Source of the DNA: Verrucomicrobiota bacterium
GTDB lineage: Bacteria; Verrucomicrobiota; Verrucomicrobiia; Opitutales; Opitutaceae
Length of the DNA: 64,000 bases
NCBI GenBank assembly: GCA_023428905.1
Contig: JAEYWP010000008.1
Location: 124,001-188,000, forward strand
Direction: 5' to 3'
The notes beneath the pieces were generated by a model. It ran no database searches. It was given only the letters and a program-made list of their open reading frames with translations, and was not told where the DNA came from. Below are positions 1-7,868 of this stretch, one piece after another. The translations under genes were made by a program, and so were the position numbers. Each line of letters starts with the position of its first letter. Position 1 is the stretch's first letter.

Positions 1-383
1 ATCTTGTCGCGCGAGTATTGCCACAGCGGATTCGCCAGGGGCGTTCCCTCGGTGATGAGGTAGTGCCGGACGGGACGCTGGTAGCAACTGGCGGAGCTGA
101 TAAAAACGTATTGGCCCGTGCGCCCGCGGAAGAGCTGGAGGTCCCCCTCGATCTGATCCGGTTTGTAGACGATAAAGTTCACCACGGCGTCCCACGTGCG
201 CGTGCCAAGCGCAGCCTGGGTCGCCCCAAGGTCGTGCCAGTCCGCCGTGATCACCTTGACTCCCGGAATCCCGATTGAGCGCTGGCCGCGATTCAACAGG
301 GTGACGTCATGGCCGCGCGCCACCGCGAGTTCCGTGCAGGCTGTGGAGATGTTTCCAGTTCCGCCGATGAAGAGGAGTCGCAT
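1..383 (-). CDS. NAD-dependent epimerase/dehydratase family protein (3' end outside window)
   Basis: The reading frame is open from an ATG at 383 to the left edge, so only about 127 N-terminal residues are visible. The N-terminus MRLLFIGGTGNIS is a Rossmann-fold dinucleotide-binding start with the GGTGxIS glycine pattern of extended short-chain dehydrogenases. Further on, the segment around YVFISSASCYQRP resembles the strand and serine region of NAD-dependent epimerases. The substrate cannot be told from this fragment. It is divergent from the ACT-domain gene that starts at 466. The missing C-terminal half normally carries the substrate pocket. Confidence 0.8.
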   Translation of the reverse strand, partial: MRLLFIGGTGNISTACTELAVARGHDVTLLNRGQRSIGIPGVKVITADWHDLGATQAALGTRTWDAVVNFIVYKPDQIEGDLQLFRGRTGQYVFISSASCYQRPVRHYLITEGTPLANPLWQYSRDK

Positions 384-465
384 GAGCAAACCGTGGGAGC
401 CGGAGTGCGAGGAGGCGAGACATTGGAACTTGTCCCCCACCTGCCGGAGGCGCCAGCCTTGGCGC

Positions 466-993
466 ATGCTTTCGACCCTTGTCATGACATTGATCGGGCC
501 GGACCGGCCCGGGCTGGTGGAGATGGTGGCGGCGCAGGTGGCGGACCATGGCGGCAACTGGCTGGAGAGCCGGATGTGCCGTCTCGGCGGGCAGTTTGCC
601 GGAATCGTGCGGGCAGAAATCGACGAGGCCCGGGTCGCGACCCTCTCCGAAGCGCTCCGCACCCTCGAGGCAAAGGGGCTGCGGGTGGTCACGGAGGTCG
701 AACGCCCGCCGGCGCCGGCGGAACGCGGCGCCGTGGCGGTGCTGGAACTCGTGGGGCAGGACCGCCCCGGCATCCTCCGTCAGATCACGCGCGTGCTGGC
801 GGCCCATCAGGTCAACGTCGAGGAGCTGGCCTCCGATCGCGTGAACGCGCCGATGGACGGCACGCGCCTTTTCCAGGCGCGGATTCGCGTGATGCTGCCC
901 GCGACCGTTTCTCTCGCCACCCTGCGGGCGGCTCTCGAGCGGATTGCCTCCGACCTGATGGTGGACGTCGAACTCAACGCCCCGGTGGCCTGA
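466..993 (+). CDS. ACT-domain protein, glycine-cleavage repressor (GcvR)-like
   Basis: 175 residues carrying two ACT-like repeats. The first begins VMTLIGPDRPGLVE and the second AVLELVGQDRPGILRQ, both with the GxDRPG turn typical of amino-acid-binding ACT domains. The stretch GNWLESRMCRLGGQFAG matches the GcvR-like family, which in enteric bacteria acts as an accessory regulator of glycine cleavage. No DNA-binding domain is present, so it probably works through a partner or senses an amino acid. The ATG at 466 was preferred; 484 is an alternative that keeps both repeats. Its end overlaps the convergent methyltransferase gene by 20 bases. The function in this organism is inferred. Confidence 0.8.
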   Translation: MLSTLVMTLIGPDRPGLVEMVAAQVADHGGNWLESRMCRLGGQFAGIVRAEIDEARVATLSEALRTLEAKGLRVVTEVERPPAPAERGAVAVLELVGQDRPGILRQITRVLAAHQVNVEELASDRVNAPMDGTRLFQARIRVMLPATVSLATLRAALERIASDLMVDVELNAPVA

Positions 994-1822
994 CCGGAGG
1001 CGGGGCGGGCGGTGGCGTCCGTGTCTTGTCGCGGGTCCGTCCGAGCACTTCCCACAGGAGCACGGCAGCCGCAGCGGAGACGTTGAGCGATTCCACCCGT
1101 TCGCCGTGACCGGGAATCCGGACCAGGGTGGTGCAGGCCAGGCGCACCTCTTCGGACAATCCCCGCTCTTCATTGCCGAGGACGAGTGCGACCGGCTTCT
1201 CTTCGGACGTCGGCCGTAAACCGGTTCGGGCGGCACGCGGCTCCGGACTGCGCACGCGCCAGTTGGAAAGGGAACGGGTTCCCGGTTCGACCGCGGTACC
1301 CACCACCTCGTACGCCTCGGCAAGGGCCCGGCAGAGTCCGGCCAGGTCCTGCACGCTCCAGAGCGTGAGGTGGGCGAGACCGCCTTCGGCGGTGCGGTAG
1401 GCGGATTCGCTGGGCAATGCCTGCTGGGGGTGCTCCGGCAGCACCAGGTGCTCGATGCCGAAGAACGCGGCGGTCCGGGCAATCGCGCCGAGGTTGTGGG
1501 CATTGCCGATGCGGTCCAGCAGAAGCAGAGGCGTGCGCGCCCGACTCCAGGCCTGCAGCTGCGCATCGGTCACGACACCCAGGGGCTTCGCTTCGATCAC
1601 AGCGACGATGCCCCCGTGGTGCACCGTCGCCCCCACCTTGGCCAACTCCTCCGCGGTGAGGACGCGGTAGACACGCTTGGTTTTGGCCATGTGCCGGGTC
1701 AGGGCGGGCACGTTGCGACTGGTCTCGTAGTCGAAGAACAAGCGCTTGATGGAATCCGGATCCTTCTCAAACAGGGCGCGAACAGCCGCGAGGCCACAGA
1801 CGGGTATTTCCTTGGTTTTCAT
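974..1822 (-). CDS. TrmH/SpoU family RNA 2'-O-ribose methyltransferase
   Basis: 282 residues. The C-terminal half shows the three SPOUT motifs: DRIGNAHNLGAIARTA at 103-118 (motif 1, with the Asn and Arg), LGNEERG at 215-221 (motif 2) and IPGHGERVESLNVS at 236-249 (motif 3, the knot and SAM site). The N-terminal 90 residues look like the RNA-substrate-binding extension of TrmH and RlmB enzymes. It should transfer methyl from SAM to a ribose 2'-OH in rRNA or tRNA; the target nucleotide cannot be told. Its ATG overlaps the stop of the upstream methyltransferase (ATGA), so the two are probably translationally coupled. The proline-rich tail is unusual. Confidence 0.88.
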   Translation of the reverse strand: MKTKEIPVCGLAAVRALFEKDPDSIKRLFFDYETSRNVPALTRHMAKTKRVYRVLTAEELAKVGATVHHGGIVAVIEAKPLGVVTDAQLQAWSRARTPLLLLDRIGNAHNLGAIARTAAFFGIEHLVLPEHPQQALPSESAYRTAEGGLAHLTLWSVQDLAGLCRALAEAYEVVGTAVEPGTRSLSNWRVRSPEPRAARTGLRPTSEEKPVALVLGNEERGLSEEVRLACTTLVRIPGHGERVESLNVSAAAAVLLWEVLGRTRDKTRTPPPAPPPVRPPGR

Positions 1823-2838
1823 CGGCTGGTCTCCCCCACGAGGGTGAACTCCTCGCGGTCATGAAAAAGATGGCGCACACGCACGCCGCGGGCGTGGGTT
1901 TGAAAAACGCTCCCTGGCGAACGCACCTCGCGCAGCAGGGCGAGCGGATCCGTGCGCCCGAATTTGAGGATGACGACAAAACGCCGGCACCAGCCGCGCT
2001 GCAGCCACGGCACGATCAGGTCCCGCAGCACGTGGTGTGGCTCCTCCACCAGGTCGCAGAACAGCCAGTCCACCGGTTCACCCTCGGCAGGGGTGAACCG
2101 AAACGCATCCTCGCGGCGGTGTTCGATCAGTGGGTGATCGAGCGCTCCGCCTTTGAGCGGTCCATTGTCGACCGCCACCACGTGCGCGCCGCGCTTGGCG
2201 GCGCTGTAGCTCCAGCCTCCCGGGGCTGCGCCCAGGTCCACCACCCGCTCCCCTGCCGCCGGCTCCCGGCCGAGCACCCCGTATGCCTCCTCCACTTTTA
2301 GGTAGGAGCGGGACGGCGCGAGCGGGTCGTCAGCCATGCGTCGCTGGCCGCCGGAGAAGGCGGACCGGGCAATCATGACGCGCCGGAAATCTGAAAAATA
2401 CACAAACAGGCCGCGCTGGCGGCCCACGCCTTTGGCAAGGTCTGGGGTGGCAAGCTTAGCCACACGGGCCATCCGTTTTTTCAGCAGTTCGGCCACCGCA
2501 CGGCCCACCGCGTCGGCGCGCCGCCCCAGCCCCTCCAGCCCTGCTGCCGTTTCGACCCAGAAGGGCCATGGCCCCTCAAAACGCTCCTCCCGGGCAGAAG
2601 CGAAAAAAGCCTGCACGATCCGGTCCGCCAGTGCATTGACCGAATCGCCTGTGATTTCTGTCTCCTCGAGCAAGGCCAGGTGGGAAAAACATAGCCCGTC
2701 GAGCACGGTATCCTCCGCACGTGGCTCACCGGTGCGCACCCAGCCGCCGCCCTGCTCCGTGACGGTCCACCCGAGGGTTTTAATTTCTTCTACGAGCCAG
2801 GGCTCAAAGCCCGGCTGGGCGCGGAACAACATGCGCAT
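1819..2838 (-). CDS. RlmM/FtsJ-like rRNA 2'-O-methyltransferase
   Basis: 339 residues from the ATG at 2838; a GTG one codon upstream and an ATG at 2832 also fit. A THUMP-like N-terminal part is followed by a Rossmann methyltransferase domain with VVDLGAAPGGWSYSA near residues 199-213 as SAM motif I. Candidate members of the FtsJ/RrmJ K-D-K-E tetrad are visible in SYLKVEEA, FCDLVEEP, ILKFG and REEFTLV. The order SRSYLKVEEA before motif I resembles RlmM, which modifies C2498 of 23S rRNA in E. coli. It overlaps the following TrmH-like gene by four bases, making a two-gene rRNA-modification operon. The exact target is inferred. Confidence 0.82.
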   Translation of the reverse strand: MRMLFRAQPGFEPWLVEEIKTLGWTVTEQGGGWVRTGEPRAEDTVLDGLCFSHLALLEETEITGDSVNALADRIVQAFFASAREERFEGPWPFWVETAAGLEGLGRRADAVGRAVAELLKKRMARVAKLATPDLAKGVGRQRGLFVYFSDFRRVMIARSAFSGGQRRMADDPLAPSRSYLKVEEAYGVLGREPAAGERVVDLGAAPGGWSYSAAKRGAHVVAVDNGPLKGGALDHPLIEHRREDAFRFTPAEGEPVDWLFCDLVEEPHHVLRDLIVPWLQRGWCRRFVVILKFGRTDPLALLREVRSPGSVFQTHARGVRVRHLFHDREEFTLVGETSR

Positions 2839-2939
2839 CACGCTGCGGCCGCGTCGCTTTGGCGCGAGCCGTTTCTTCCGTGTAACGTCGGCCCCCGTAC
2901 GCGAACCCGCGGAGGGACGGCGGGTCCATACGGAACACC

Positions 2940-3473
2940 ATGCGCGGACTCATTCTCCTTTTCGTCGTCGGCGTGATCGCCGTTGCCCTTGGCCTCAACA
3001 TCCTGAAGCAGCGTCACGACGCGGACGCCCCGCTCGCGGCCTCCACCACGCCCAGCTCCGACCCGGTCGCCTCACGTCCCTCCGTGATGGACCAGGCGCG
3101 AGATGCGGCTGCCACGGCCAGGGACAACGCCGCGGACAAATTGGACGAATGGAACCTCACCGGCAGCGACATCAAGGAGGACCTGGCGCGGACCGGCGAG
3201 GTCGTCCGGGCGAAGGCCAGGGCGGCCGGCGAAAGCCTCGCTGTGACCGCCTCGAAGGCAAAGGTGATCGGCACCGTGAAGGCCAAATATGCCCTCGACC
3301 GAGAGCTTTCCGCACGTGCGGTGGACATCGATTTCGACGCCGGCCGGGTGACCCTCCGCGGCACCGTCGCCTCAGAGGCACTGATCGGTAAGGCGGTGGC
3401 GCTCGCCCTGGACACCGACGGTGTCACAGAGGTGCGCTCGCTGCTGACGGTCGCTGCGTTGGAGGCTCCCTGA
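2940..3473 (+). CDS. BON-domain envelope protein
   Basis: 177 residues. One N-terminal hydrophobic segment (about residues 3-19, GLILLFVVGVIAVALGL) should act as an anchor or signal. A charged helical middle of DNAADKL and VRAKARAAGESL type follows. The last 70 residues form a BON domain, recognised by a strand pattern ending in GRVTLRGTVASEALIGKA and GVTEVRSLLTV. BON domains are found in periplasmic or membrane-associated proteins and are thought to bind phospholipid or other envelope components. It is divergent from the methyltransferase pair and followed 42 bases later by the DUF1653 gene. Confidence 0.8.
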   Translation: MRGLILLFVVGVIAVALGLNILKQRHDADAPLAASTTPSSDPVASRPSVMDQARDAAATARDNAADKLDEWNLTGSDIKEDLARTGEVVRAKARAAGESLAVTASKAKVIGTVKAKYALDRELSARAVDIDFDAGRVTLRGTVASEALIGKAVALALDTDGVTEVRSLLTVAALEAP

Positions 3474-3515
3474 ATCCCGATTGCGCGTCGCCGCGCGGGA
3501 AGGCAGGTTGCGGGG

Positions 3516-3749
3516 ATGAAACCCTCGGACATCCCCCCCGGTCGCTACCGTCACTATAAGGGCAAGGACTACCGGGTGCTTGGGCTGGCCCGGCACTCCG
3601 AGACCCAGGAGGAGCTGGTCGTGTACCAGGCCCTTTATGGCGACTTCGGCTGGTGGGTGCGCCCGCGTGGCATGTTTGAGGAGACGGTGACGGTCGAGGG
3701 CGTCCAAACGCCGCGTTTCTCCTTTGTCGGCCCAGAGGTGGCCGACTGA
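3516..3749 (+). CDS. DUF1653 domain protein
   Basis: 77 residues, the usual size for this family. The features are the N-terminal PGRYRHYKGKDYRVLGLARHS, the central ELVVYQALYGDFGWWVRPRGMF and the late aromatic RFSFVG, all typical of DUF1653. Members are small cytosolic proteins of unknown function found singly or fused to other enzymes. The start is the only ATG compatible with the conserved PPGRYRHYKG region. No catalytic residue can be assigned. A short palindrome lies about 90 bases downstream. Confidence 0.85.
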   Translation: MKPSDIPPGRYRHYKGKDYRVLGLARHSETQEELVVYQALYGDFGWWVRPRGMFEETVTVEGVQTPRFSFVGPEVAD

Positions 3750-3839
3750 CGCTAGTTCCTGCGCCAGGGCTCGACACGGAGGAGAATTTCCCATCTTTTT
3801 TACGCCGCCGGACCCCGCGTAGTGAGGAAATTTATACAG

Positions 3840-3861
3840 GTGAGTAGAGTCATTTACTCAC
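3840..3861. promoter_or_regulatory. 7-bp inverted repeat upstream of a PEP-CTERM gene
   Basis: GTGAGTA and TACTCAC form perfect arms around an 8-base spacer. It lies in the otherwise empty 245-base gap between the DUF1653 gene and the PEP-CTERM gene. It may be an operator for the downstream gene or a weak terminator of the upstream one; there is no T run on either side. No clear -35/-10 pair was recognised in this gap. Confidence 0.3.
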
Positions 3862-3994
3862 TTTGTGGATACGCCTCTCCACGCTCGGGCTTTTCCTGAC
3901 GATCGTCACGGGAGGCCCCCGGCATACGCCGCCCCCCTTTCCTGCTAAAGTCGTTTTTCCAGCGCCCAGTCCTTCAACCCCGAGAGGGAATCTC

Positions 3995-4813
3995 ATGACC
4001 CACCGTTTGGCACTGCTGTTGTGTCTTTTTGCGTCTGCTGCCGCTGGTTTCGCCCAGCTCAGCACCCAGCCTCCTCCGTCCACCGACGAAGGGGTGCATA
4101 TCCTTCCGTTCGGCGGAAGTGGCGACGAAGCGTCGTGGGGAGGATCCGCTCTCGCCCATTATCGCAACGATCAGCCGACCTCCTTTGTGCGACCGGGGGC
4201 AGGCGGCACGGATGCCTTTGGCCAGACCTGGGATCGCAGCGCACCCTCGCGCGCGCTGCTGGCCGACGATGGAGGCACGGTGCGTACGATCTTTCTCGGC
4301 GAAGCGCCCGGGGTCGACGGTGTGGGTTATTCCTACCTGGGCCTGCCCAACCAGAACTCCTTCACGCTCACGCACGGTCAAGCGACCCCGTCCGGCCTGG
4401 CCTTTGGCAACCGCACCGACCTCTCGCTGATGGTCGGCGAAGTGGCGCTCTTCGATATTTGGATCCAGCGCGGACAGACGGCCTACACACTGTTTGACCC
4501 GAGCAAAAGCATCCTGCCCGGGAACGTGGAAGCCGACGTGCTTTGGACGACGCAGCCGCTCCTGGTGAACACCTACCTGCCCGGCATCGAGGCGTATGCG
4601 GACGTGGAAACCTGGATCGTCAGCGTCCTCCTGCAGGATCCCGCGTCGTCCACCGGCGCGCTGGAAGCCCGGTTTGCAGTCCAGCTCTTCGGCCGCGACG
4701 GCTGGGGTGGCGGTGAGATTCCCGCCGCACCGGAGCCTTCCACCTACGCGCTGCTTGGGAGCGCGGCGTGCCTGGCGGCCGCCTGGCTCAGGCGTCGTCG
4801 GCGCCAGGCCTGA
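3995..4813 (+). CDS. PEP-CTERM sorting-domain secreted protein
   Basis: 272 residues starting at an ATG nine bases after a purine-rich GAGAGGGAA site. It has a signal peptide (LALLLCLFASAAAGFAQ) and a C-terminal sorting signal APEPSTYALLGSAACLAAAW followed by an arginine cluster. That tail is the PEP-CTERM signal recognised by exosortase, so the protein is expected to be processed and exported to the surface or extracellular polymer. The middle region is beta-rich, with no enzyme motif seen. A strong hairpin terminator follows. No exosortase is in the window. Confidence 0.85.
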   Translation: MTHRLALLLCLFASAAAGFAQLSTQPPPSTDEGVHILPFGGSGDEASWGGSALAHYRNDQPTSFVRPGAGGTDAFGQTWDRSAPSRALLADDGGTVRTIFLGEAPGVDGVGYSYLGLPNQNSFTLTHGQATPSGLAFGNRTDLSLMVGEVALFDIWIQRGQTAYTLFDPSKSILPGNVEADVLWTTQPLLVNTYLPGIEAYADVETWIVSVLLQDPASSTGALEARFAVQLFGRDGWGGGEIPAAPEPSTYALLGSAACLAAAWLRRRRRQA

Positions 4814-4836
4814 GATCAGGCCTCTTTCCACGAGCG

Positions 4837-4869
4837 AGAACGGCCGCGCAGGGATTGCGCGGCCGTTCT
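4837..4869 (+). terminator. Hairpin after the PEP-CTERM gene
   Basis: A perfect 13-base-pair stem (AGAACGGCCGCGC with its complement) with a 7-base loop lies 24 bases after the stop codon. It lacks a proper T run (GCATTT follows), so termination may be partial or Rho-assisted. The next gene begins 22 bases later. Confidence 0.65.
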
Positions 4870-4890
4870 GCATTTGTGAGCCTTCCCGCG

Positions 4891-5262
4891 ATGTCGTTTC
4901 TCGCCGTCCTTGCCCCCGCCTGGCTGCTGTTTGAAATCGCGCAGCTGGTGGTCTGCGAACGCTATCTCGGGATGAAGCAGATCCAGGCCGGGACTGACCC
5001 GCGCCGGGCAGGGCCGTCCGAGCCGATGTCCTTCGTGTGGACCTTCCTGATCTTCGCCTACTGGATCTGGATGCTCGCGCTCCTCTTCACCCGCGTGGGC
5101 ACTGCCCAGGTGATCGCCTTGATCGCCGTCTCGCTGGCCGGCATGGCCGTCCGAAGGGTGTGCGGCCTCAAATGGGTCCTGGTGGTGCTCACCTTCGAAG
5201 GGGCGATTCGTATCGGCATGCTGGTCTCTCTCACCGCCGTGCTCTGGCGTGCATCGCACTGA
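4891..5262 (+). CDS. Small integral membrane protein, unknown function
   Basis: 123 residues with about four hydrophobic segments: residues 4-22, a stretch around FVWTFLIFAYWIWMLALLF, one around VIALIAVSLAGMAV, and a C-terminal one around VLVVLTFEGAIRIGMLVSL. No family was recognised. The ATG at 4891 is preferred because longer starts read back through the terminator hairpin. The gene is convergent with the small gene that ends at 5289. Confidence 0.65.
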   Translation: MSFLAVLAPAWLLFEIAQLVVCERYLGMKQIQAGTDPRRAGPSEPMSFVWTFLIFAYWIWMLALLFTRVGTAQVIALIAVSLAGMAVRRVCGLKWVLVVLTFEGAIRIGMLVSLTAVLWRASH

Positions 5263-5288
5263 GGACAGACGGTGTCACCACATCTCCA

Positions 5289-5582
5289 CTACACGGAGAG
5301 GCGCCGGATCGCACCTTTCGGGACGGGGTCGTTGAACGACTGCTGGAAAAACTCCTGCGCGGCGGTCATCAGTTTTGAGTACTTGGCGTAGTCGCCGATG
5401 CAGGAATTGGGCAGGCAGATGCGCTTGATCACTCCGCGTCCCACCTTGTCGGGGGCGTCCACGTCGGGAAGCAGCTCCATCGAGAACTTGGGATCGCGGG
5501 TGTGAATGACGTAGTGCTTGGACTTTCCTTCCTCGTCGCGCTCGACACGGAGGAAGGGATTAAAATCGGGGGAGGAGGACAT
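5289..5582 (-). CDS. Small conserved-looking hypothetical protein
   Basis: 97 residues, soluble and charged, starting at an ATG. Features are an N-terminal FNPFLRVERDEEGKSKHYV, a central SMELLPDVDAPDKVGRGVIK, and two cysteines in ICLPNSCIGDY. No family was recognised. It is divergent from the coiled-coil membrane protein whose ATG is at 5673. Codon use matches its neighbours, which supports it as a real gene. Confidence 0.6.
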   Translation of the reverse strand: MSSSPDFNPFLRVERDEEGKSKHYVIHTRDPKFSMELLPDVDAPDKVGRGVIKRICLPNSCIGDYAKYSKLMTAAQEFFQQSFNDPVPKGAIRRLSV

Positions 5583-5672
5583 GGGGGGGCGCGAAGCGGC
5601 AGTTCGGTTGGCTTTTCCCTTGAGAAACTCCAGGCGCGGCAGCAGAAAAAGCGCCAGCCGCAGCTGCCCCTC

Positions 5673-7079
5673 ATGCTAACCGACGAGGCTCTGAAACTCA
5701 ACCCGTGGCCCTTTATTGCGATCGACGCGCTCCTTCTGGGAAGTGCGTACCTCATCGGCTCGCGTTACCCGGCACCGATGCCGGAAGCGCCGCTCTTTGT
5801 GGTGGGCGGCCTGGTCTTTACCGGGGCGGTCCTCGCCGCAGTGCCCTTCGTGGTCAATCACACCCGCCGGCAGGAGGCCGCGCTGGACGAGCGGCAGCAG
5901 CAGATCGCCGCTCTCGCAAAAACCACCAGTGAGTCGGCCGAGCAGTTGAGCATCGCCCTGGCGGGGCTTCACGCCGTGACCGAGCAAGCCCACCGGGCCG
6001 TCAAGGTGGCCGACGCGCTACCCCACAAGCTCCAGGAGAAGATCCACGAGTTCAAACAACAGCTCAACGAGGTCAGTGTCACGGAGAACGAGGCGCTGTC
6101 CCAGGAGGTGAATACGCTCCGCTCCTCCGAGACCGAGCGGCTCGAAGGCATGGTGGCGACGGTGCGGAAACTGTGCTCCGAGATCGCCCGGTTGGAAGCA
6201 GCCACCCGGAAGAATATCAACGATGTTTCCGCCAGCCTCGCGGAGTTCGGCACTACGCTCAGCCAGCGCGCCAACGAGGCAGCGGAATCCGTCGCGCGCG
6301 CGCGGGCGGAGGCAGAGGCGGCCCTGGTCGCCACCCAGACGTCCACCGTGCAAGCCTTCGAAGCCTCCCTGCAGCGGGTGCTCAGCTCCCTGGAAGCCAG
6401 GCTCGAGGCACCGTCGCGCGCCATGGAAAATCCTGCGCCAGCCCCGGTCGATCCGGCTCCGGGCCTCCGCCGGCGGTCGTCCTACTTCCAAGAGCCGGCC
6501 GACCCTCGTGCCGAAACGCTGCTCACATCGGACGCCGCGTCGCTTCCAGCGGCTCGGCCGACCCAGCCGAGCGAGGTGACCGGCGAGTCCGACGCTGCGC
6601 ACCCGCCCGCCTCGACGAGGCCCGCGGCCGAGGTGGACAAGGAGGCGGCCACGACCGACACCGATGAAGCCCCGGCGCCAAAATCGGCGCGCAAGCGGCC
6701 GGCCCGCCGCCCTCTCGACGACGAGGGCCCGCTGCTTGGCCTCGACCTGCCGCCGCTGGTGGAGAACGACGACGCGGCGGGTGCAACGGACGAGCCCGGA
6801 GTGCCCGCGCTCTCGTCGGACGGGCTCACCCGGCTGGTGGTCACCGCCTATATCGGAATCGGCAACCGGCTTTTTGCCCGCGGCGAGGGACCGGGTCTGA
6901 GTTGGGAAAAAGGGACTCCGCTCCAGTTTGTCTCCATCGGAAAGTGGCGGTGGGAGACGGCCGACGCCACGGCGCCGGTCCGTATCAGACTCTACAAAAA
7001 CGATGAGGAAGCCTGCACCTCGCTCGGCGAGCTTCTCCTCGAGCCGGCCCACCAGCAGGACGTCAGCGCACGCTTTTAG
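5673..7079 (+). CDS. Membrane-anchored coiled-coil protein with a conserved-looking C-terminal beta domain
   Basis: 468 residues from the ATG at 5673; a longer in-frame open stretch exists upstream. Two hydrophobic segments (about 11-27 and 38-58) anchor it. Residues about 65-250 are heptad-rich coiled coil (TESA/EQAHRAVK, RLEGMVATVRKL, SVARARAEAEAALV). A long low-complexity Pro/Ala/Asp linker of about 150 residues follows. The last 85 residues form a compact beta-rich module with GIGNRLFARGEGPGLSWEKG and SIGKWRWE, somewhat like a carbohydrate-binding fold. The function is unknown; a tether between membrane and another partner is a reasonable guess. It meets slyX tail to tail with a short overlap. 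Confidence 0.65.
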   Translation: MLTDEALKLNPWPFIAIDALLLGSAYLIGSRYPAPMPEAPLFVVGGLVFTGAVLAAVPFVVNHTRRQEAALDERQQQIAALAKTTSESAEQLSIALAGLHAVTEQAHRAVKVADALPHKLQEKIHEFKQQLNEVSVTENEALSQEVNTLRSSETERLEGMVATVRKLCSEIARLEAATRKNINDVSASLAEFGTTLSQRANEAAESVARARAEAEAALVATQTSTVQAFEASLQRVLSSLEARLEAPSRAMENPAPAPVDPAPGLRRRSSYFQEPADPRAETLLTSDAASLPAARPTQPSEVTGESDAAHPPASTRPAAEVDKEAATTDTDEAPAPKSARKRPARRPLDDEGPLLGLDLPPLVENDDAAGATDEPGVPALSSDGLTRLVVTAYIGIGNRLFARGEGPGLSWEKGTPLQFVSIGKWRWETADATAPVRIRLYKNDEEACTSLGELLLEPAHQQDVSARF

Positions 7080-7312
7080 TAGTGCGGCGGACGTTCGTCG
7101 TCGCTCGCCGGTCCGTCCCCTGAGCCTTCCGCGCCCGCAGTCCCTACCCGGGTTCGCAACGTCTCGAGCTCGCGGCGAACCCGCGAAAGCGTCTCTGACA
7201 ACTCCAGCATCGCCTTGTCCTGCTCGAGCACATGGCGCTCGAGCCAGGCGATGCGCTCCTCAATCGGCCTTAGGCGTTCGTCGTTCTGCACGGTATTTGG
7301 ATTCTGGAACAT
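7076..7312 (-). CDS. slyX: SlyX-like protein
   Basis: 78 residues, the SlyX size. It is one long helix with heptad pattern (ERIAWLERHVLEQDKAMLELSETLSRVRRELE) followed by a polar tail that ends DDERPPHY. The PPHY terminus is the family hallmark. The role of SlyX is unknown. The ATG at 7312 makes it overlap the upstream response-regulator gene by 53 bases; a GTG eight codons in would shorten this. It is the last gene of the minus-strand signalling block. Confidence 0.8.
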   Translation of the reverse strand: MFQNPNTVQNDERLRPIEERIAWLERHVLEQDKAMLELSETLSRVRRELETLRTRVGTAGAEGSGDGPASDDERPPHY

Positions 7313-7868
7313 TCAACGCCCGCAGCTGCGGGACAATCTCCCTTTCGTAGCAGCCGGGGCAGACGGAGTGGCTGAATTCGCTACCGGTGCGCTCGTTGAT
7401 ATAAGACTCGATCCGCTGCCAGTAGTTTTGGTCGTCGCGCACATTCTTGCAGTACGAGCAGATTGGAATGAAGGACTCCAGCCTCTGGATCTGGGCGGTA
7501 TAGCCAAGGATTCGACGCGCGACGTGCAGGCGAACCTTCAGTTCGCGCGGGTTCACCGGCTTCTGCAGCAGGTCGTCCACGCCAGCTTCAATCGCCAGAT
7601 CCTCGTTTTCCGGCGTCGCGCTCATCTGGGTGAGAAGGATGAAATAAATATAGTCCCCGCCCCCCTGGCGGATCCGGCGGCAAAGCTCCAGTCCGTCGAT
7701 GCTCGGCATCTTCCAGTCCGAGACGATCACCCGGATGGGATGGTCCGCGAGTCGATCCAGTGCCGCTGCACCGTCCGCCGCCAGCACCGTTTCAAATCCA
7801 AGCGAGCGCAGCGCGGCATCGGTGTACAGCCGCGCAATGGGATCATCTTCCACAATCAGGACTTTCAT
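7260..7868 (-). CDS. Response regulator with C-terminal CxxC/CxxC zinc-ribbon-like domain (copy 1)
   Basis: 202 residues. An N-terminal receiver domain has the acidic pair in VEDD, phosphoacceptor Asp51 (VSDWKMP) and the conserved Lys in LQKPV. Residues about 135-185 hold ICSYCKNVRDD, then NYWQRIESYINERTG, then VCPGCYE. These two CxxC pairs about 30 residues apart suggest a zinc-binding module often seen with PAS and receiver proteins. No DNA-binding domain is present. Its ATG overlaps the stop of the hybrid kinase gene (ATGA), so they are coupled and are probably partners. A paralogue lies at 11714-12313. Confidence 0.88.
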   Translation of the reverse strand: MKVLIVEDDPIARLYTDAALRSLGFETVLAADGAAALDRLADHPIRVIVSDWKMPSIDGLELCRRIRQGGGDYIYFILLTQMSATPENEDLAIEAGVDDLLQKPVNPRELKVRLHVARRILGYTAQIQRLESFIPICSYCKNVRDDQNYWQRIESYINERTGSEFSHSVCPGCYEREIVPQLRALNVPESKYRAERRTPKAD

